Shown here: one piece after another, positions 1 to 7,409 of the stretch
Layout of the letters: every line of letters starts with the position of its first letter
Position numbering within the stretch: the first letter of the stretch is position 1
Assembly: GCF_042433915.1 (NCBI RefSeq)
Contig: NZ_JBHLUN010000012.1
Location: 62,001 to 126,000, forward strand
Reading direction: 5' to 3'
Source of the DNA: Roseomonas elaeocarpi
GTDB taxonomy: Bacteria > Pseudomonadota > Alphaproteobacteria > Acetobacterales > Acetobacteraceae
Length of the DNA: 64,000 nt
The notes under the pieces: generated by a model
Seen by the model: the letters and a program-made list of their open reading frames with translations, nothing else
Told to the model about the DNA's origin: nothing
Databases searched by the model: none
Position numbers and translations under genes: made by a program

Positions 1-49
1 GGGCACGCTTGATCCGGCCGTGACGGCATCACCGATTGGGGGGCAAGGG

Positions 50-1654
50 ATGGTCGGTCGCAGCGACACTCAGCGTGGGGCCTTGCCGGTGCCCAAGGGG
101 CGCGGAGCGGGATCCCGTCTGCGAGGCGTTGCGGCCCTGTCGCTCCTGGCCGCGCTCGCGGCCTGCGGCAGCCAGCCCACCGCCACCGGACCGATCGTCG
201 CCAGCACCACCTCGCCCTATTACCACCGCCCCTCGTCCTACGACCCGCCGGGACCGCCGAGCGACCCCTGGGGACCCTATATCCGTGACGCCTCCAAGCG
301 ATTCGATATTCCGGAGCGCTGGATCCGCGAGGTGATGCGCCAGGAATCCGGCGGCCGCACCACGGCCACCAGCCCGGTGGGCGCGATGGGGCTGATGCAG
401 GTGATGCCCGCGACCTATGCCGAGCTCGCCTCGCGCTACGGCCTCGGCAACGATCCCTACTTCCCCTACGACAGCATCATGGCGGGCACGGCCTATGTCC
501 GCGAGATGTACGAGCTGTACGGCACGCCGGGCTTCCTGGCCGCCTACAACGGCGGCCCGCGCCGGCTGGAGGACTACCTCTGGGGCGGCAAGAGCCTGCC
601 GGCCGAAACCCGCAACTACGTCGCCCGCATCGGGCCGCGAATCGCGGGCACCGAGCCGAACCGCAAGGCGCCGCCGGAGGTCTACGCCGCCGCCGAGCTG
701 CCGCTGAACATCCCGCCCGGCCCGCGCCGGGGCGACACCGCCACCATGCTGGCGCTGCGCGAACAGCGCCGCGCCGTGGACCCGGGCGTGAAGGTCGCGC
801 GCCTGCCGGCCGGCCCGGTGATCGCCATGGACCCCATCCCCGACGGTTCCACCAGCCCGGCGCCGGTGCAGGTGGCGAGCCTGGGCGGCGGCCCGGTGAT
901 CGCCATGGCCCCGATCCCCGACGGTTCCACCAGCCGCTCGAACAGCCCGCAGGGCACCGTGGTGGCCATGGACCCCATCCCCGACGGCTCCACCAGCCGC
1001 GCCAACCGCCCGCAGGGCACGGTGATCGCGATGGACCCGATCCCGGACGGCTCCACCAGCCCGGCGCCCTCGGCCGCCGCGCCGCGCGGCGAGGTCATCG
1101 CGATGGACCCGATCCCCGACGGCTCGACCTCGCCGCGGGCGGAGCCGCGGCCCGAGCCGGCGCGCACCGAACTGGCCGCGGCCCTGCCGACGCCGCCTTC
1201 CTTCCTCGGCTCGGCCCATGCCAGCGAGCGTGGGCTGGCACTGCCGCCGCCGCCCGCGCCGGTGGCGCGCGGTGGGGACAGCCGCTTCGCCGCGCTGGAC
1301 GTTCCGCCGCCGCGCAGCACCACGCCGCGGACCCTGGGCTTCGTCGGTTCCGCCAGCGCCGCGACGCTGCCGGCCGCCGGCAACATCCGCAGCGCCACGA
1401 GCTCGGCGGGCGGCGGCAACTGGGCGGTGCAGGTCGGCGCCTTCGCCAGCGAGAACCTGGCACGCTCGGCCGCCGGCACGGCGCAGCGCCAGATCGGCGG
1501 CATGGGCACGCGCGTGATGGTGCAGCCGGTGATGCAGGGCCGCAACGTGCTCTACCGCGCCCGCGTCATGGGCCTGTCGCGTGACGGCGCCCAGGGTGCC
1601 TGCGAGCGGCTGCGGACGCAGTGCATGACGCTCTCGCCCGACGCCCAGAGCTAA
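50..1654 (+). CDS. Lytic transglycosylase lipoprotein with SLT and SPOR domains and a PIPDGSTS repeat
   Basis: A 534-residue peptidoglycan-cleaving enzyme of the SLT (lysozyme-like) family. The N-terminus has a hydrophobic segment ending in a lipobox (LAALAAC, Cys39), so outer-membrane lipidation is likely. The catalytic Glu is in RQESGG (about residue 99), followed by GAMGLMQVMP and AAYNGG, the normal SLT motifs. Residues about 257-361 hold five copies of a V-I/V-A-M-D/A-PIPDGSTS motif in a Pro/Ser-rich linker. The C-terminus from about 457 is a SPOR domain (NWAVQVGAFASEN), which binds denuded glycan at division septa. I chose the ATG at 50 because a G-rich Shine-Dalgarno-like stretch precedes it; a GTG at 20 in frame would add ten residues. 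Family assignment is strong; the role of the repeats is unknown. Confidence 0.88.
   Translation: MVGRSDTQRGALPVPKGRGAGSRLRGVAALSLLAALAACGSQPTATGPIVASTTSPYYHRPSSYDPPGPPSDPWGPYIRDASKRFDIPERWIREVMRQESGGRTTATSPVGAMGLMQVMPATYAELASRYGLGNDPYFPYDSIMAGTAYVREMYELYGTPGFLAAYNGGPRRLEDYLWGGKSLPAETRNYVARIGPRIAGTEPNRKAPPEVYAAAELPLNIPPGPRRGDTATMLALREQRRAVDPGVKVARLPAGPVIAMDPIPDGSTSPAPVQVASLGGGPVIAMAPIPDGSTSRSNSPQGTVVAMDPIPDGSTSRANRPQGTVIAMDPIPDGSTSPAPSAAAPRGEVIAMDPIPDGSTSPRAEPRPEPARTELAAALPTPPSFLGSAHASERGLALPPPPAPVARGGDSRFAALDVPPPRSTTPRTLGFVGSASAATLPAAGNIRSATSSAGGGNWAVQVGAFASENLARSAAGTAQRQIGGMGTRVMVQPVMQGRNVLYRARVMGLSRDGAQGACERLRTQCMTLSPDAQS
818..1132 (+). repeat. Five-copy 39-bp coding repeat (PIPDGSTS motif)
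   Basis: Copies begin at 818, 896, 959, 1022 and 1094, each encoding about 13 residues ending in PIPDGSTS. The intervals are 78, 63, 63 and 72 bp. The separating sequences are Pro/Ala/Arg-rich and differ from one another, while the motif is nearly invariant (one Asp-to-Ala change in copy 2). It lies between the SLT and SPOR domains. Confidence 0.85.
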
Positions 1655-1785
1655 TGGCTGGGGCCTGACGGCTGGCTGACGACGCCCCGCCGGCGGCACG
1701 GCGCCGTCGGCGGAAGGACGGCAGTGCTGGACTGGCCGCCGCGGAAACGCCCGGCAGCCCGGCGCAGGAGCGCCGGGGCCCGCCG

Positions 1786-2097
1786 GTGACGCCGGACGGA
1801 CGCTATTTCGTGGTGCGCGGGCGCCTTTGGCGCTGCTCCAATCCCGAGCTTCCCCCTGACCTGCGCGATACCTTGGTGCGGCAGCTGATGGCGGCGCGTC
1901 GCGACGTCGGCACCGCCGGCCGGCGGGGCGACGAGGCCGCCGTGGCCGCGGCGCGCCGGCGGGTGGATGCTGCCAAGCACGCGCTGGGCGAGCGCGGGCC
2001 GGTCTGGTGGGACGACGGGGCGCCGGATCTCAACCGCCACATGGCGCGCAACACGCCCTATGCCGCCTGGTACGCGGCGCTGGGCGGGGATGCGTGA
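1786..2097 (+). CDS. Conserved hypothetical protein, 103 aa
   Basis: A small soluble protein with a GTG start. It opens with a short beta-rich segment (GRYFVVRGRLWRCSNP), continues with an Arg/Ala-rich helix (about residues 30-70) and ends with WWDDGAPDLNRHMARNTPYAAWYA. I recognise this as a pattern found in uncharacterised proteobacterial proteins but cannot name a function. No signal peptide or membrane segment is seen. Its last 34 bases are duplicated 70 bp downstream. It stands alone between the transglycosylase and the convergent metQ genes. Confidence 0.65.
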   Translation: MTPDGRYFVVRGRLWRCSNPELPPDLRDTLVRQLMAARRDVGTAGRRGDEAAVAAARRRVDAAKHALGERGPVWWDDGAPDLNRHMARNTPYAAWYAALGGDA

Positions 2098-2168
2098 CCC
2101 CGAGGGCGCGGGCCGCCCGCAGCGCGTCGGTGTCGCCTGGTCCGCGGCGCCGGGCGGGGATGCATGAC
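2065..2168 (+). repeat. 34-bp direct repeat of the 3' end of the preceding gene
   Basis: Bases 2065-2098, the last codons plus stop of the small hypothetical gene, recur at 2135-2168 with only three mismatches, a 70-bp period. The second copy is outside the gene and looks like a partial tandem duplication. Confidence 0.7.
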
Positions 2169-2222
2169 GATTCCGGGAACGGAACCGGGATGCGCCGGAA
2201 AACAGCGCGGCGGGTGGGCCAA

Positions 2223-2251
2223 GGGGCAGGCCGGGGAATGTCCCCTGCCCC
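2223..2251 (-). terminator. Putative terminator of the met operon
   Basis: An 8-bp GC stem (GGGGCAGG / CCTGCCCC) with a 13-nt loop lies 30-60 bp after the last metQ stop. There is no strong U tract, as is common in high-GC genomes. Confidence 0.5.
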
Positions 2252-2284
2252 GCGCCGGTCAGGCGCCAGCGATCCCCGCGCCGC

Positions 2285-3100
2285 TCAAGCGCCGACGATC
2301 ACCGCGCCGCCGAACTTCTCCGTCACGAAGGCCTTGATCTCCGGCGCCGCGTAGCCGCCCGCCAGGGTCTTCGCCCAGTCCGCCGCGGCGTCGCGGCGCT
2401 GCACCACCACGAGGCAGGTATAGGCGCTGTCCGCCGTTTCCACGACGAGGCCGTCCTTCAGCGGGTTCAGCCCGGCCGGCACGGCGTAGTTGCCGGTGAT
2501 CGCCGCCGCGTCGACGTCGTCCAGCGCGCGGGCGATCTGCGCGGCCTCGAGCTCCACGAAGCGCAGGCGCTTGGGGTTGTCGGTGACGTCGGCCACCGTG
2601 GCGCGGAAGTCGACGCCCGGCGTCAGCTTGAAGGCGCCGCCCTGGGCCAGCAGCAGCAGCGCGCGGCCGCCATTGGTCGGGTCGTTGGGAATGGCGACGC
2701 GGGCGCCGCTGGGCAGGTCGGCCAGCGACTTGTGCTTGCGGCTGAACACCGCCATCACCGTCAGCACCGTCTTGCCCACGGGCGCGAAGTCGTAGCCGCG
2801 CTGCGCCTTCTGCGCGTCGAGGAAGGGCAGGTGCTGGTAGGTGTTGGCGTCGAGATCGCCCGAGGCCAGCGCCGCGTTGGGCTGGATGAAGTCGCCGAAC
2901 TCGGTGATCCGCACGGCGAAGTCGCGCTTGGCCAGGACGTCGCGCACCTGTTCCAGCACCTGGGCGTGGACGCCGCTGGTGACGCCGACGCGGCAGGGGC
3001 GCGCGGTGGTGCCGATCGCGGCGCTGTTCTGGGCGCGCAGCACCGTGGGGGCGAGCAGTCCGCCGGCCGTGGCCAGCAGGAGCGAGCGTCGCTGGGTCAT
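2285..3100 (-). CDS. metQ: Methionine-type ABC transporter substrate-binding protein (MetQ paralogue 1)
   Basis: A 271-residue NlpA/MetQ-family periplasmic binding protein, expected to deliver methionine or a related ligand to MetNI. The N-terminus QRRSLLLATAGGLLAPTVLRAQ is a twin-arginine-like signal peptide. No lipobox Cys is present, unlike the classical lipoprotein MetQ. Family motifs include ITEFGDFIQPNAAL, PNDPTNGGRALLLL and the DDVDAAAITGNYA segment. It is the last gene of the operon, 11 bp after metQ paralogue 2. It diverges from the other two copies in the ligand-lining segments, so its specificity may differ. Confidence 0.85.
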   Translation of the reverse strand: MTQRRSLLLATAGGLLAPTVLRAQNSAAIGTTARPCRVGVTSGVHAQVLEQVRDVLAKRDFAVRITEFGDFIQPNAALASGDLDANTYQHLPFLDAQKAQRGYDFAPVGKTVLTVMAVFSRKHKSLADLPSGARVAIPNDPTNGGRALLLLAQGGAFKLTPGVDFRATVADVTDNPKRLRFVELEAAQIARALDDVDAAAITGNYAVPAGLNPLKDGLVVETADSAYTCLVVVQRRDAAADWAKTLAGGYAAPEIKAFVTEKFGGAVIVGA

Positions 3101-3111
3101 CCCGTGTCTCC

Positions 3112-3930
3112 TCAGAAGGCTGCCACGACGTTGCCGTGGAAGGTGTCACGAACGAAGTTGCGGATCTCGTCGGTCTGGTAGGCGGCGACCAGGCGCTTCA
3201 CCCAGGGTGCGTCGCGGTCGGCCTCGCGCACCACGATGAGGTTGGCATAAGGGCTGTCGGCATCCTCGCGCGCCAGCGCATCCTTGGCCGGGTCGAGGCC
3301 GGCGATGATGGCGTAGTCGGTGATCACCACCGCGGCGTCCACGTCATCCAGCGCGCGGGGCGTCTGCGCCGCCTCGAGCTCCACGATGCGCAGGCGCTTC
3401 GGGTTGTCGACGATGTCGGCCACGGTGGCGCGGGTGTCGATGCCCGGCGTCAGCGTGAGGAGGCCAGCCCTGGCCAGCAGCAGCAGCGCGCGGCCGCCGT
3501 TGGACGGGTCGTTGGGGATGGCCACGCGCGCCCCTCGCGGCAGTTCCGCCAGCGCGTGGAAGCGGCGCGAGTAGATGCCAAGCGGGAACACCAGCGTCTT
3601 GGCCACGGCGGCGAGCTTGTAGCCGCGGTCCTTGTTCTGCTGCTCCAGGAAGGGGCGGTGCTGGTAGGAGTTGCTGTCGAGGTCGCCCGCGGCCAGAGCC
3701 GCGTTGGGCTGGATGAAGTCGGTGAACTCCACGACGCGCAGGATCAGGCCGTCGCGCGCGGCGGCCTCGCGCACCTTCTCGGTGACCTGGGCATGCGGGC
3801 CGGCGGTGACGCCGATGCTCAGCGGCCGCGCGGCACTGCCGATCGCGGCGCCCTGGGCCCGCAGCAGGGCCGGGTGCGCCAGCACGCCGCCGGCGGCGAC
3901 CGTGGCGGCCAGGAGGTGACGTCGCTGCAC
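3112..3930 (-). CDS. metQ: Methionine-type ABC transporter substrate-binding protein (MetQ paralogue 2)
   Basis: A 272-residue NlpA/MetQ family protein and the middle member of a tandem triplet. The signal peptide is twin-arginine-like (QRRHLLAATVAAGG...LLRAQ) with no lipobox Cys. Conserved segments include VVEFTDFIQPNAALAAGDLD, PNDPSNGGRALLLL and DDVDAAVVITDYAI. It lies 14 bp after paralogue 3 and 11 bp before paralogue 1, so the three are surely co-transcribed. Ligand is inferred from metN and metI next door. Confidence 0.85.
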   Translation of the reverse strand: MQRRHLLAATVAAGGVLAHPALLRAQGAAIGSAARPLSIGVTAGPHAQVTEKVREAAARDGLILRVVEFTDFIQPNAALAAGDLDSNSYQHRPFLEQQNKDRGYKLAAVAKTLVFPLGIYSRRFHALAELPRGARVAIPNDPSNGGRALLLLARAGLLTLTPGIDTRATVADIVDNPKRLRIVELEAAQTPRALDDVDAAVVITDYAIIAGLDPAKDALAREDADSPYANLIVVREADRDAPWVKRLVAAYQTDEIRNFVRDTFHGNVVAAF

Positions 3931-3944
3931 GATGCGTCCCCCGC

Positions 3945-4772
3945 TCAGAAGGCCGGCACGACGGAGCCGGAGAAGGTTTCCGCCACGAAGGCCTTCACGT
4001 CATCGTTCTGGTAGGCGGCGATCAGCTGCTTCACCCAGGGCGCGTCCTTGTCCGCCTGCCGCACCGCGATGACGTTGGCGTAGGGGCTGTTGCTGCGCTC
4101 GATGGCGATGGCGTCGCGCGTGGGGTTCAGGCCGGCGGTGATGGCGTAGTTCGTGTTGATCGCCGCCGCGTCCACGTCGTCCAGCGCGCGCGGCAGCTGC
4201 GCGGCCTCGAGCTCCAGCACGCGCAGGCGCTTCGGGTTCTCCACGATGTCCGCCACCGTGGCGTTGCCCTCGAGGCCCGGCGTCAGCTTGAAGGCGCCGG
4301 CCTGGGCCAGCAGCAGCAGGCCCCGGCTGCCCTGCGTCGGGTCGTTGGGAACGGCGACCCGCCCGCCCTGCGGCAGCGCATCCACCGACTTGAGCTTGCG
4401 CGAGTAGACCCCCATCGGGAAGGTCAGGGTCTTGGCCACCGACACCAGCTTGTAGCCGCGGTCGCGCACGTGCTGATCGAGGAAAGGCTGCGTCTGGAAG
4501 GAGTTCGCGTCGAGGTCGCCGGCGTCGAGCGCGGCGTTGGGCTGGACGTAGTCGGTGAACTCGATGATGCGGATCACCAGCCCGTCCTTGGCGGCGATGT
4601 CGCGCACCTTCTCCATCACCTGGGCATGCGGGCCGGCGGTGACGCCGATGCGCAGGGGACGCGCGGCGGTGCCGACCGCCGCCTGCGCCAGGGCGGTACC
4701 GGGGCGCAGGATCAGCGCGGTAGCGGGAAGCGCGAGGCTGGCGCCCAGGAGGGCGCGGCGGGTGGTGTGCAT
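3945..4772 (-). CDS. metQ: Methionine-type ABC transporter substrate-binding protein (MetQ paralogue 3)
   Basis: A 275-residue NlpA/MetQ family protein, the copy nearest the permease gene (39 bp after metI). The N-terminus TTRRALLGASLALPATALIL...ALAQ is a Tat-like signal peptide without a lipobox. Typical motifs: IIEFTDYVQPNAALDAGDLD, PNDPTQGSRGLLLLAQAGAF and DDVDAAAINTNYAI. Its position next to metI suggests it is the ancestral partner and the other two arose by tandem duplication, but this is inference. Confidence 0.87.
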   Translation of the reverse strand: MHTTRRALLGASLALPATALILRPGTALAQAAVGTAARPLRIGVTAGPHAQVMEKVRDIAAKDGLVIRIIEFTDYVQPNAALDAGDLDANSFQTQPFLDQHVRDRGYKLVSVAKTLTFPMGVYSRKLKSVDALPQGGRVAVPNDPTQGSRGLLLLAQAGAFKLTPGLEGNATVADIVENPKRLRVLELEAAQLPRALDDVDAAAINTNYAITAGLNPTRDAIAIERSNSPYANVIAVRQADKDAPWVKQLIAAYQNDDVKAFVAETFSGSVVPAF

Positions 4773-4811
4773 GGTGTTTTCCCTTGTCCGTTCTTGTTGC
4801 GGTGTGTTGGT

Positions 4812-5483
4812 TCAGCGGCGGCGCACGCGGCGCACGAGCCAGTCGCCGATCGACTGCAGCGCCTGCACGAAGAGGATCAGCACCACCACCACGGTGGCCA
4901 TCACCTCGGGCATGAAGCGTTGGTAGCCGAAGCGGATGCCGAGATCGCCGAGGCCGCCGCCGCCCACGGCACCCGCCATGGCGGAATATCCCACCAGGCT
5001 GACCAGCGTGACGGTGACCGCCGCGATCAGCCCGGGCAGGGCCTCGGGCACCAGCACCTTGAGCAGGATCTGCAGGCGGGTGGCGCCCATGGCGCGCGCC
5101 GCCTCCACCACGCCGCGGTCCACCTCGCGCAGTGCGCTCTCGAACAGGCGGGCGATGAAGGCGGTGGAAGCGAGCGCCAGCGGCACGATCGCGGCGGCGG
5201 TGCCGATCGAGGTGCCCGCCACCAGCCGGGTGAAGGGCACGATCGCCACCATCAGGATGATGAAGGGCGTGGAGCGCACGGCGTTGATCAGGAGGCCGAT
5301 CGGCCGGTTCACCCAGGCGTTCGGCCGCAGCCCCCCGTTGCCGGTGCTGTAAAGGGCCAGCGCCAGCGGCAGGCCGATGGCCACCGCGACCAGCACTGAG
5401 ATCACCACCATCAGCAGCGTTTCCCACGCCGCGTCCAGCATCAGGTCGGTCAGCGTGGGGGTCAGCCAGGGAAGCGTGATCAT
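4812..5483 (-). CDS. metI: Methionine ABC transporter permease
   Basis: A 223-residue inner-membrane permease with about five hydrophobic segments and the BPD transport signature (EAARAMGATRLQILLKVLVPEALPGL). It carries the MetI hallmark NAVRSTPFIILMVAI near the N-terminal third and GYSAMAGAVGGGGLGDLGIRFGY near the C-terminus. The start codon overlaps the metN stop (ATGA), indicating translational coupling. Together with MetN it forms the importer served by the three binding proteins downstream. Confidence 0.92.
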   Translation of the reverse strand: MITLPWLTPTLTDLMLDAAWETLLMVVISVLVAVAIGLPLALALYSTGNGGLRPNAWVNRPIGLLINAVRSTPFIILMVAIVPFTRLVAGTSIGTAAAIVPLALASTAFIARLFESALREVDRGVVEAARAMGATRLQILLKVLVPEALPGLIAAVTVTLVSLVGYSAMAGAVGGGGLGDLGIRFGYQRFMPEVMATVVVVLILFVQALQSIGDWLVRRVRRR

Positions 5484-6562
5484 GCCGCGGCCTCCGCCAG
5501 GGTTTCGGGCGTGAGCAGGGTGACGTCGAGGCCGAGCGCGCGCATCCAGGCCGTGCCGGCGTCGAGCTGCGCCGGTGCGCCGTAGGCGGCCAGCGCCATC
5601 AGGCCGAAGGGCTCGCCGCCGATCTCGTCGATGCGGCCCGACACGATGTTGAGGTCGAGGTTGAAGCGGCGCGAGGCCTCGCTCACCACCGCGCGGGTGC
5701 TGTGGGGCCCGGCGAAAAGGACCTGCAGCAGCCGACGCTCCTCGCCGGGCTCGGGCGCCGGCAGGCGCGCCACGGTGCCGGGCGGCACGGCGTGGCCGAT
5801 CACCTCCGCCACGAAGCGGCGGGTGGTGGCATGGGCGGGGCGGGTGAAGACGTCGAAGACGCGGCCCTGTTCCTCGACGCGGCCGGACTGCATCACTGCC
5901 ACGCGGTCGCAGATCTGCTTCACCACGCTCATCTCGTGAGTGATCAGCAGCACCGTCAGGTCCAGCCGGTCGCGGAGCGAGCGGATCAGGGCAAGGATCT
6001 CGGCCGTGATCTCGGGGTCGAGGGCGCTGGTGGCCTCGTCGCAAAGAAGGATCTTCGGGCGCGAGGCCAGGGCGCGGGCGATGCCGACGCGCTGCTTCTG
6101 GCCGCCCGAAAGCTGCGCCGGGTAGCTGTCGCGCTTGCCCTCCAGCCCGACCAGCGGCAGCACCTCGCGAACCCGCGCCTCGCGCTCGGCACGGGAGATG
6201 CCCGCAACCTCCAGCGGAAAGGCGATGTTTTCCGCCACGGTGCGCGAGCTCAGCAGGTTGAAGTGCTGGAATACCATGCCGATGCCGCGGCGCGCCTCGC
6301 GCAGCGCCGCGTCGTCGAGCGCCAGCATGTCGCGGCCCAGCACCTCGACCGAGCCGCTGTCGGGGCGCTCAAGCAGGTTGACGCAGCGGATCAGCGTGGA
6401 CTTGCCGGCGCCGGAGCGACCGACGATGCCGAAGATCTCGCCGGGTGCGACATCGAGCGACACGCCGTCGAGCGCCGCGGTCACGGAGCCGCGCACCCGG
6501 AAGCGGCGCACGAGGTCACGGAGCCGGATCGCGGCCCCGGCGGAGGAAGGGGAAACAGGCAT
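5480..6562 (-). CDS. metN: Methionine ABC transporter ATP-binding protein
   Basis: A 360-residue ATPase. Walker A is GRSGAGKST (residues 48-56), the ABC signature LSGGQKQR lies near 150, and Walker B CDEATSALDP near 170. The C-terminal third (about 265-355) is the NIL domain that in MetN homologues binds methionine and mediates transinhibition, so regulation acts at protein level as well as through the leader upstream. It is the first structural gene of metN-metI-metQ-metQ-metQ. Directly upstream of its ATG is CGGGTGA, the only Shine-Dalgarno-like sequence and one complementary to a segment of the upstream leader ORF. Confidence 0.93.
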   Translation of the reverse strand: MPVSPSSAGAAIRLRDLVRRFRVRGSVTAALDGVSLDVAPGEIFGIVGRSGAGKSTLIRCVNLLERPDSGSVEVLGRDMLALDDAALREARRGIGMVFQHFNLLSSRTVAENIAFPLEVAGISRAEREARVREVLPLVGLEGKRDSYPAQLSGGQKQRVGIARALASRPKILLCDEATSALDPEITAEILALIRSLRDRLDLTVLLITHEMSVVKQICDRVAVMQSGRVEEQGRVFDVFTRPAHATTRRFVAEVIGHAVPPGTVARLPAPEPGEERRLLQVLFAGPHSTRAVVSEASRRFNLDLNIVSGRIDEIGGEPFGLMALAAYGAPAQLDAGTAWMRALGLDVTLLTPETLAEAAA

Positions 6563-6619
6563 GGCGGCAAATCACCCGGGAAGCGTGGTCGGGCCGCGCG
6601 GGATGCGCGCGGGCGGCGG

Positions 6620-6655
6620 TCAGTTCGAGCGGGTGAAACACATGGTGCGACGCAT
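6620..6655 (-). CDS. Upstream leader peptide of metN, 11 aa (MRRTMCFTRSN)
   Basis: A short ORF between the riboswitch and metN. It has an almost perfect ribosome-binding site: GGAGGA at 6661-6666, five bases before the ATG. The peptide contains Met and Cys in tandem (codons 5-6). The bases TCACCCG inside it (6630-6636 on the opposite strand) are exactly complementary to CGGGTGA just upstream of metN (6572-6578). Ribosome occupancy at the Met-Cys codons could therefore control metN initiation. Translation and function are inferred; the SD, ORF and complementarity are visible. Confidence 0.55.
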   Translation of the reverse strand: MRRTMCFTRSN

Positions 6656-6718
6656 CGCGATCCTCCAACACCGTCGGATGACCCACGAAGCGGGCACAGC
6701 CTGCGCGGCCGTCGCTTC

Positions 6719-6776
6719 CTGGCGCTTTAGCACTTGGTGACGCGGCGCAAGCTGCATCCGTCAAATCGCCCGCGGC
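6719..6776 (-). promoter_or_regulatory. SAM-II-like riboswitch upstream of metN
   Basis: On the minus strand the segment reads with the order of the SAM-II (metA motif) consensus. First is a P1 strand GCGGGCG, then GATTTG, a short variable loop, CTTGC, the closing P1 strand CGCCGC, then an A-containing link and GTGCTAAAG. P1 pairs as GCGG(G)CG with CGCCGC with one bulged G. The GATTTG...CTTGC...GCTAAA series matches what I recall for alphaproteobacterial metA leaders. It lies downstream of a good promoter and upstream of a SAM-related transporter operon. A covariance-model search would settle it. Confidence 0.68.
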
Positions 6777-6824
6777 CCCCTTCCCGGCGCGGCGCTGCCA
6801 CGGAGCCGGAACGAGGACGGGGCG

Positions 6825-6853
6825 GAGGTAGGGAGATTGTCCCCCGCTGTCAA
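6825..6853 (-). promoter_or_regulatory. Promoter of the metN leader
   Basis: A perfect -35 TTGACA (6848-6853, minus strand), a 17-bp spacer and -10 TACCTC (6825-6830). The predicted start near 6818 would give a leader of about 255 nt containing the riboswitch and the short ORF. Confidence 0.65.
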
Positions 6854-6904
6854 CAAGACGCCGGAGAAACCACGATCAACTTCCGTGGATCACCCGGCCC
6901 GCGC

Positions 6905-7321
6905 TCAGCCGGGCACGCCTTCCCGGGACTCGCTGCCGCCGCGCCAGCGGTGGGTGCTGCTGCCGAAGGCCACCAGCAGCCCGTCGCCGTCGCGGACCTC
7001 GATCCGGCAGAAGTAGGTGCTGCGGCCCTGGGACACGACCGTCGCCTCGGCCACCACGCGGCTGGGCTCGGTCTTGCCGGTGAAGCGGCAGTCGAGGTCC
7101 ACCGTCACGCCGAAGCGCCGGTTGCCGGGCACGCTGCACCACAGGCCGGCGAGGCCGGCGGCGTGATCCATCATCGCCAGGATCGTGCCGCCATGGACGA
7201 TGCCCATGGGGTTGAGGTGCCGGTCCTCGGCCTCGAGGCTGACGCGGGCGAAGTTCTCTTCCCACTGTTCCACGTTGAAGCCCAGCGAGGCCGCCATGCC
7301 CTCGAGATGCGGTTCGTTCAC
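6905..7321 (-). CDS. PaaI/YdiI-type hotdog-fold thioesterase
   Basis: A small acyl-CoA thioesterase family protein (about 138 aa). The hotdog active-site region is visible as NPMGIVHGGTILAMMDHAAGLA, followed by the usual RRFGVTVDLDCRFTGKTEP strand. It ends STHRWRGGSESREGVPG. A GTG at 7321 is chosen as start because GGAGG sits seven bases upstream; the ATG six bases earlier is too close to that site, and a GTG at 7375 gives a longer form. Substrate is unknown. It stands alone between the met operon and motAB. Confidence 0.8.
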   Translation of the reverse strand: MNEPHLEGMAASLGFNVEQWEENFARVSLEAEDRHLNPMGIVHGGTILAMMDHAAGLAGLWCSVPGNRRFGVTVDLDCRFTGKTEPSRVVAEATVVSQGRSTYFCRIEVRDGDGLLVAFGSSTHRWRGGSESREGVPG

Positions 7322-7409
7322 GCTCATGCCTCCATGCGGCGCATCCTGACAGCGGCCCGTCAAGGCACCCTGCACCCGCGCCCAAGCCCTCGTGATCGGG
7401 CGCAGACGC

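Noticed and set aside
24..59. Longer N-terminus of the transglycosylase from the GTG at 20
   Set aside because: The ATG at 50 has the better ribosome-binding stretch and puts the lipobox at a normal distance.
29..1699. Long open frame antisense to the transglycosylase
   Set aside because: Arg/Ala/His-rich translation with no domain; the plus-strand frame has full SLT and SPOR domains.
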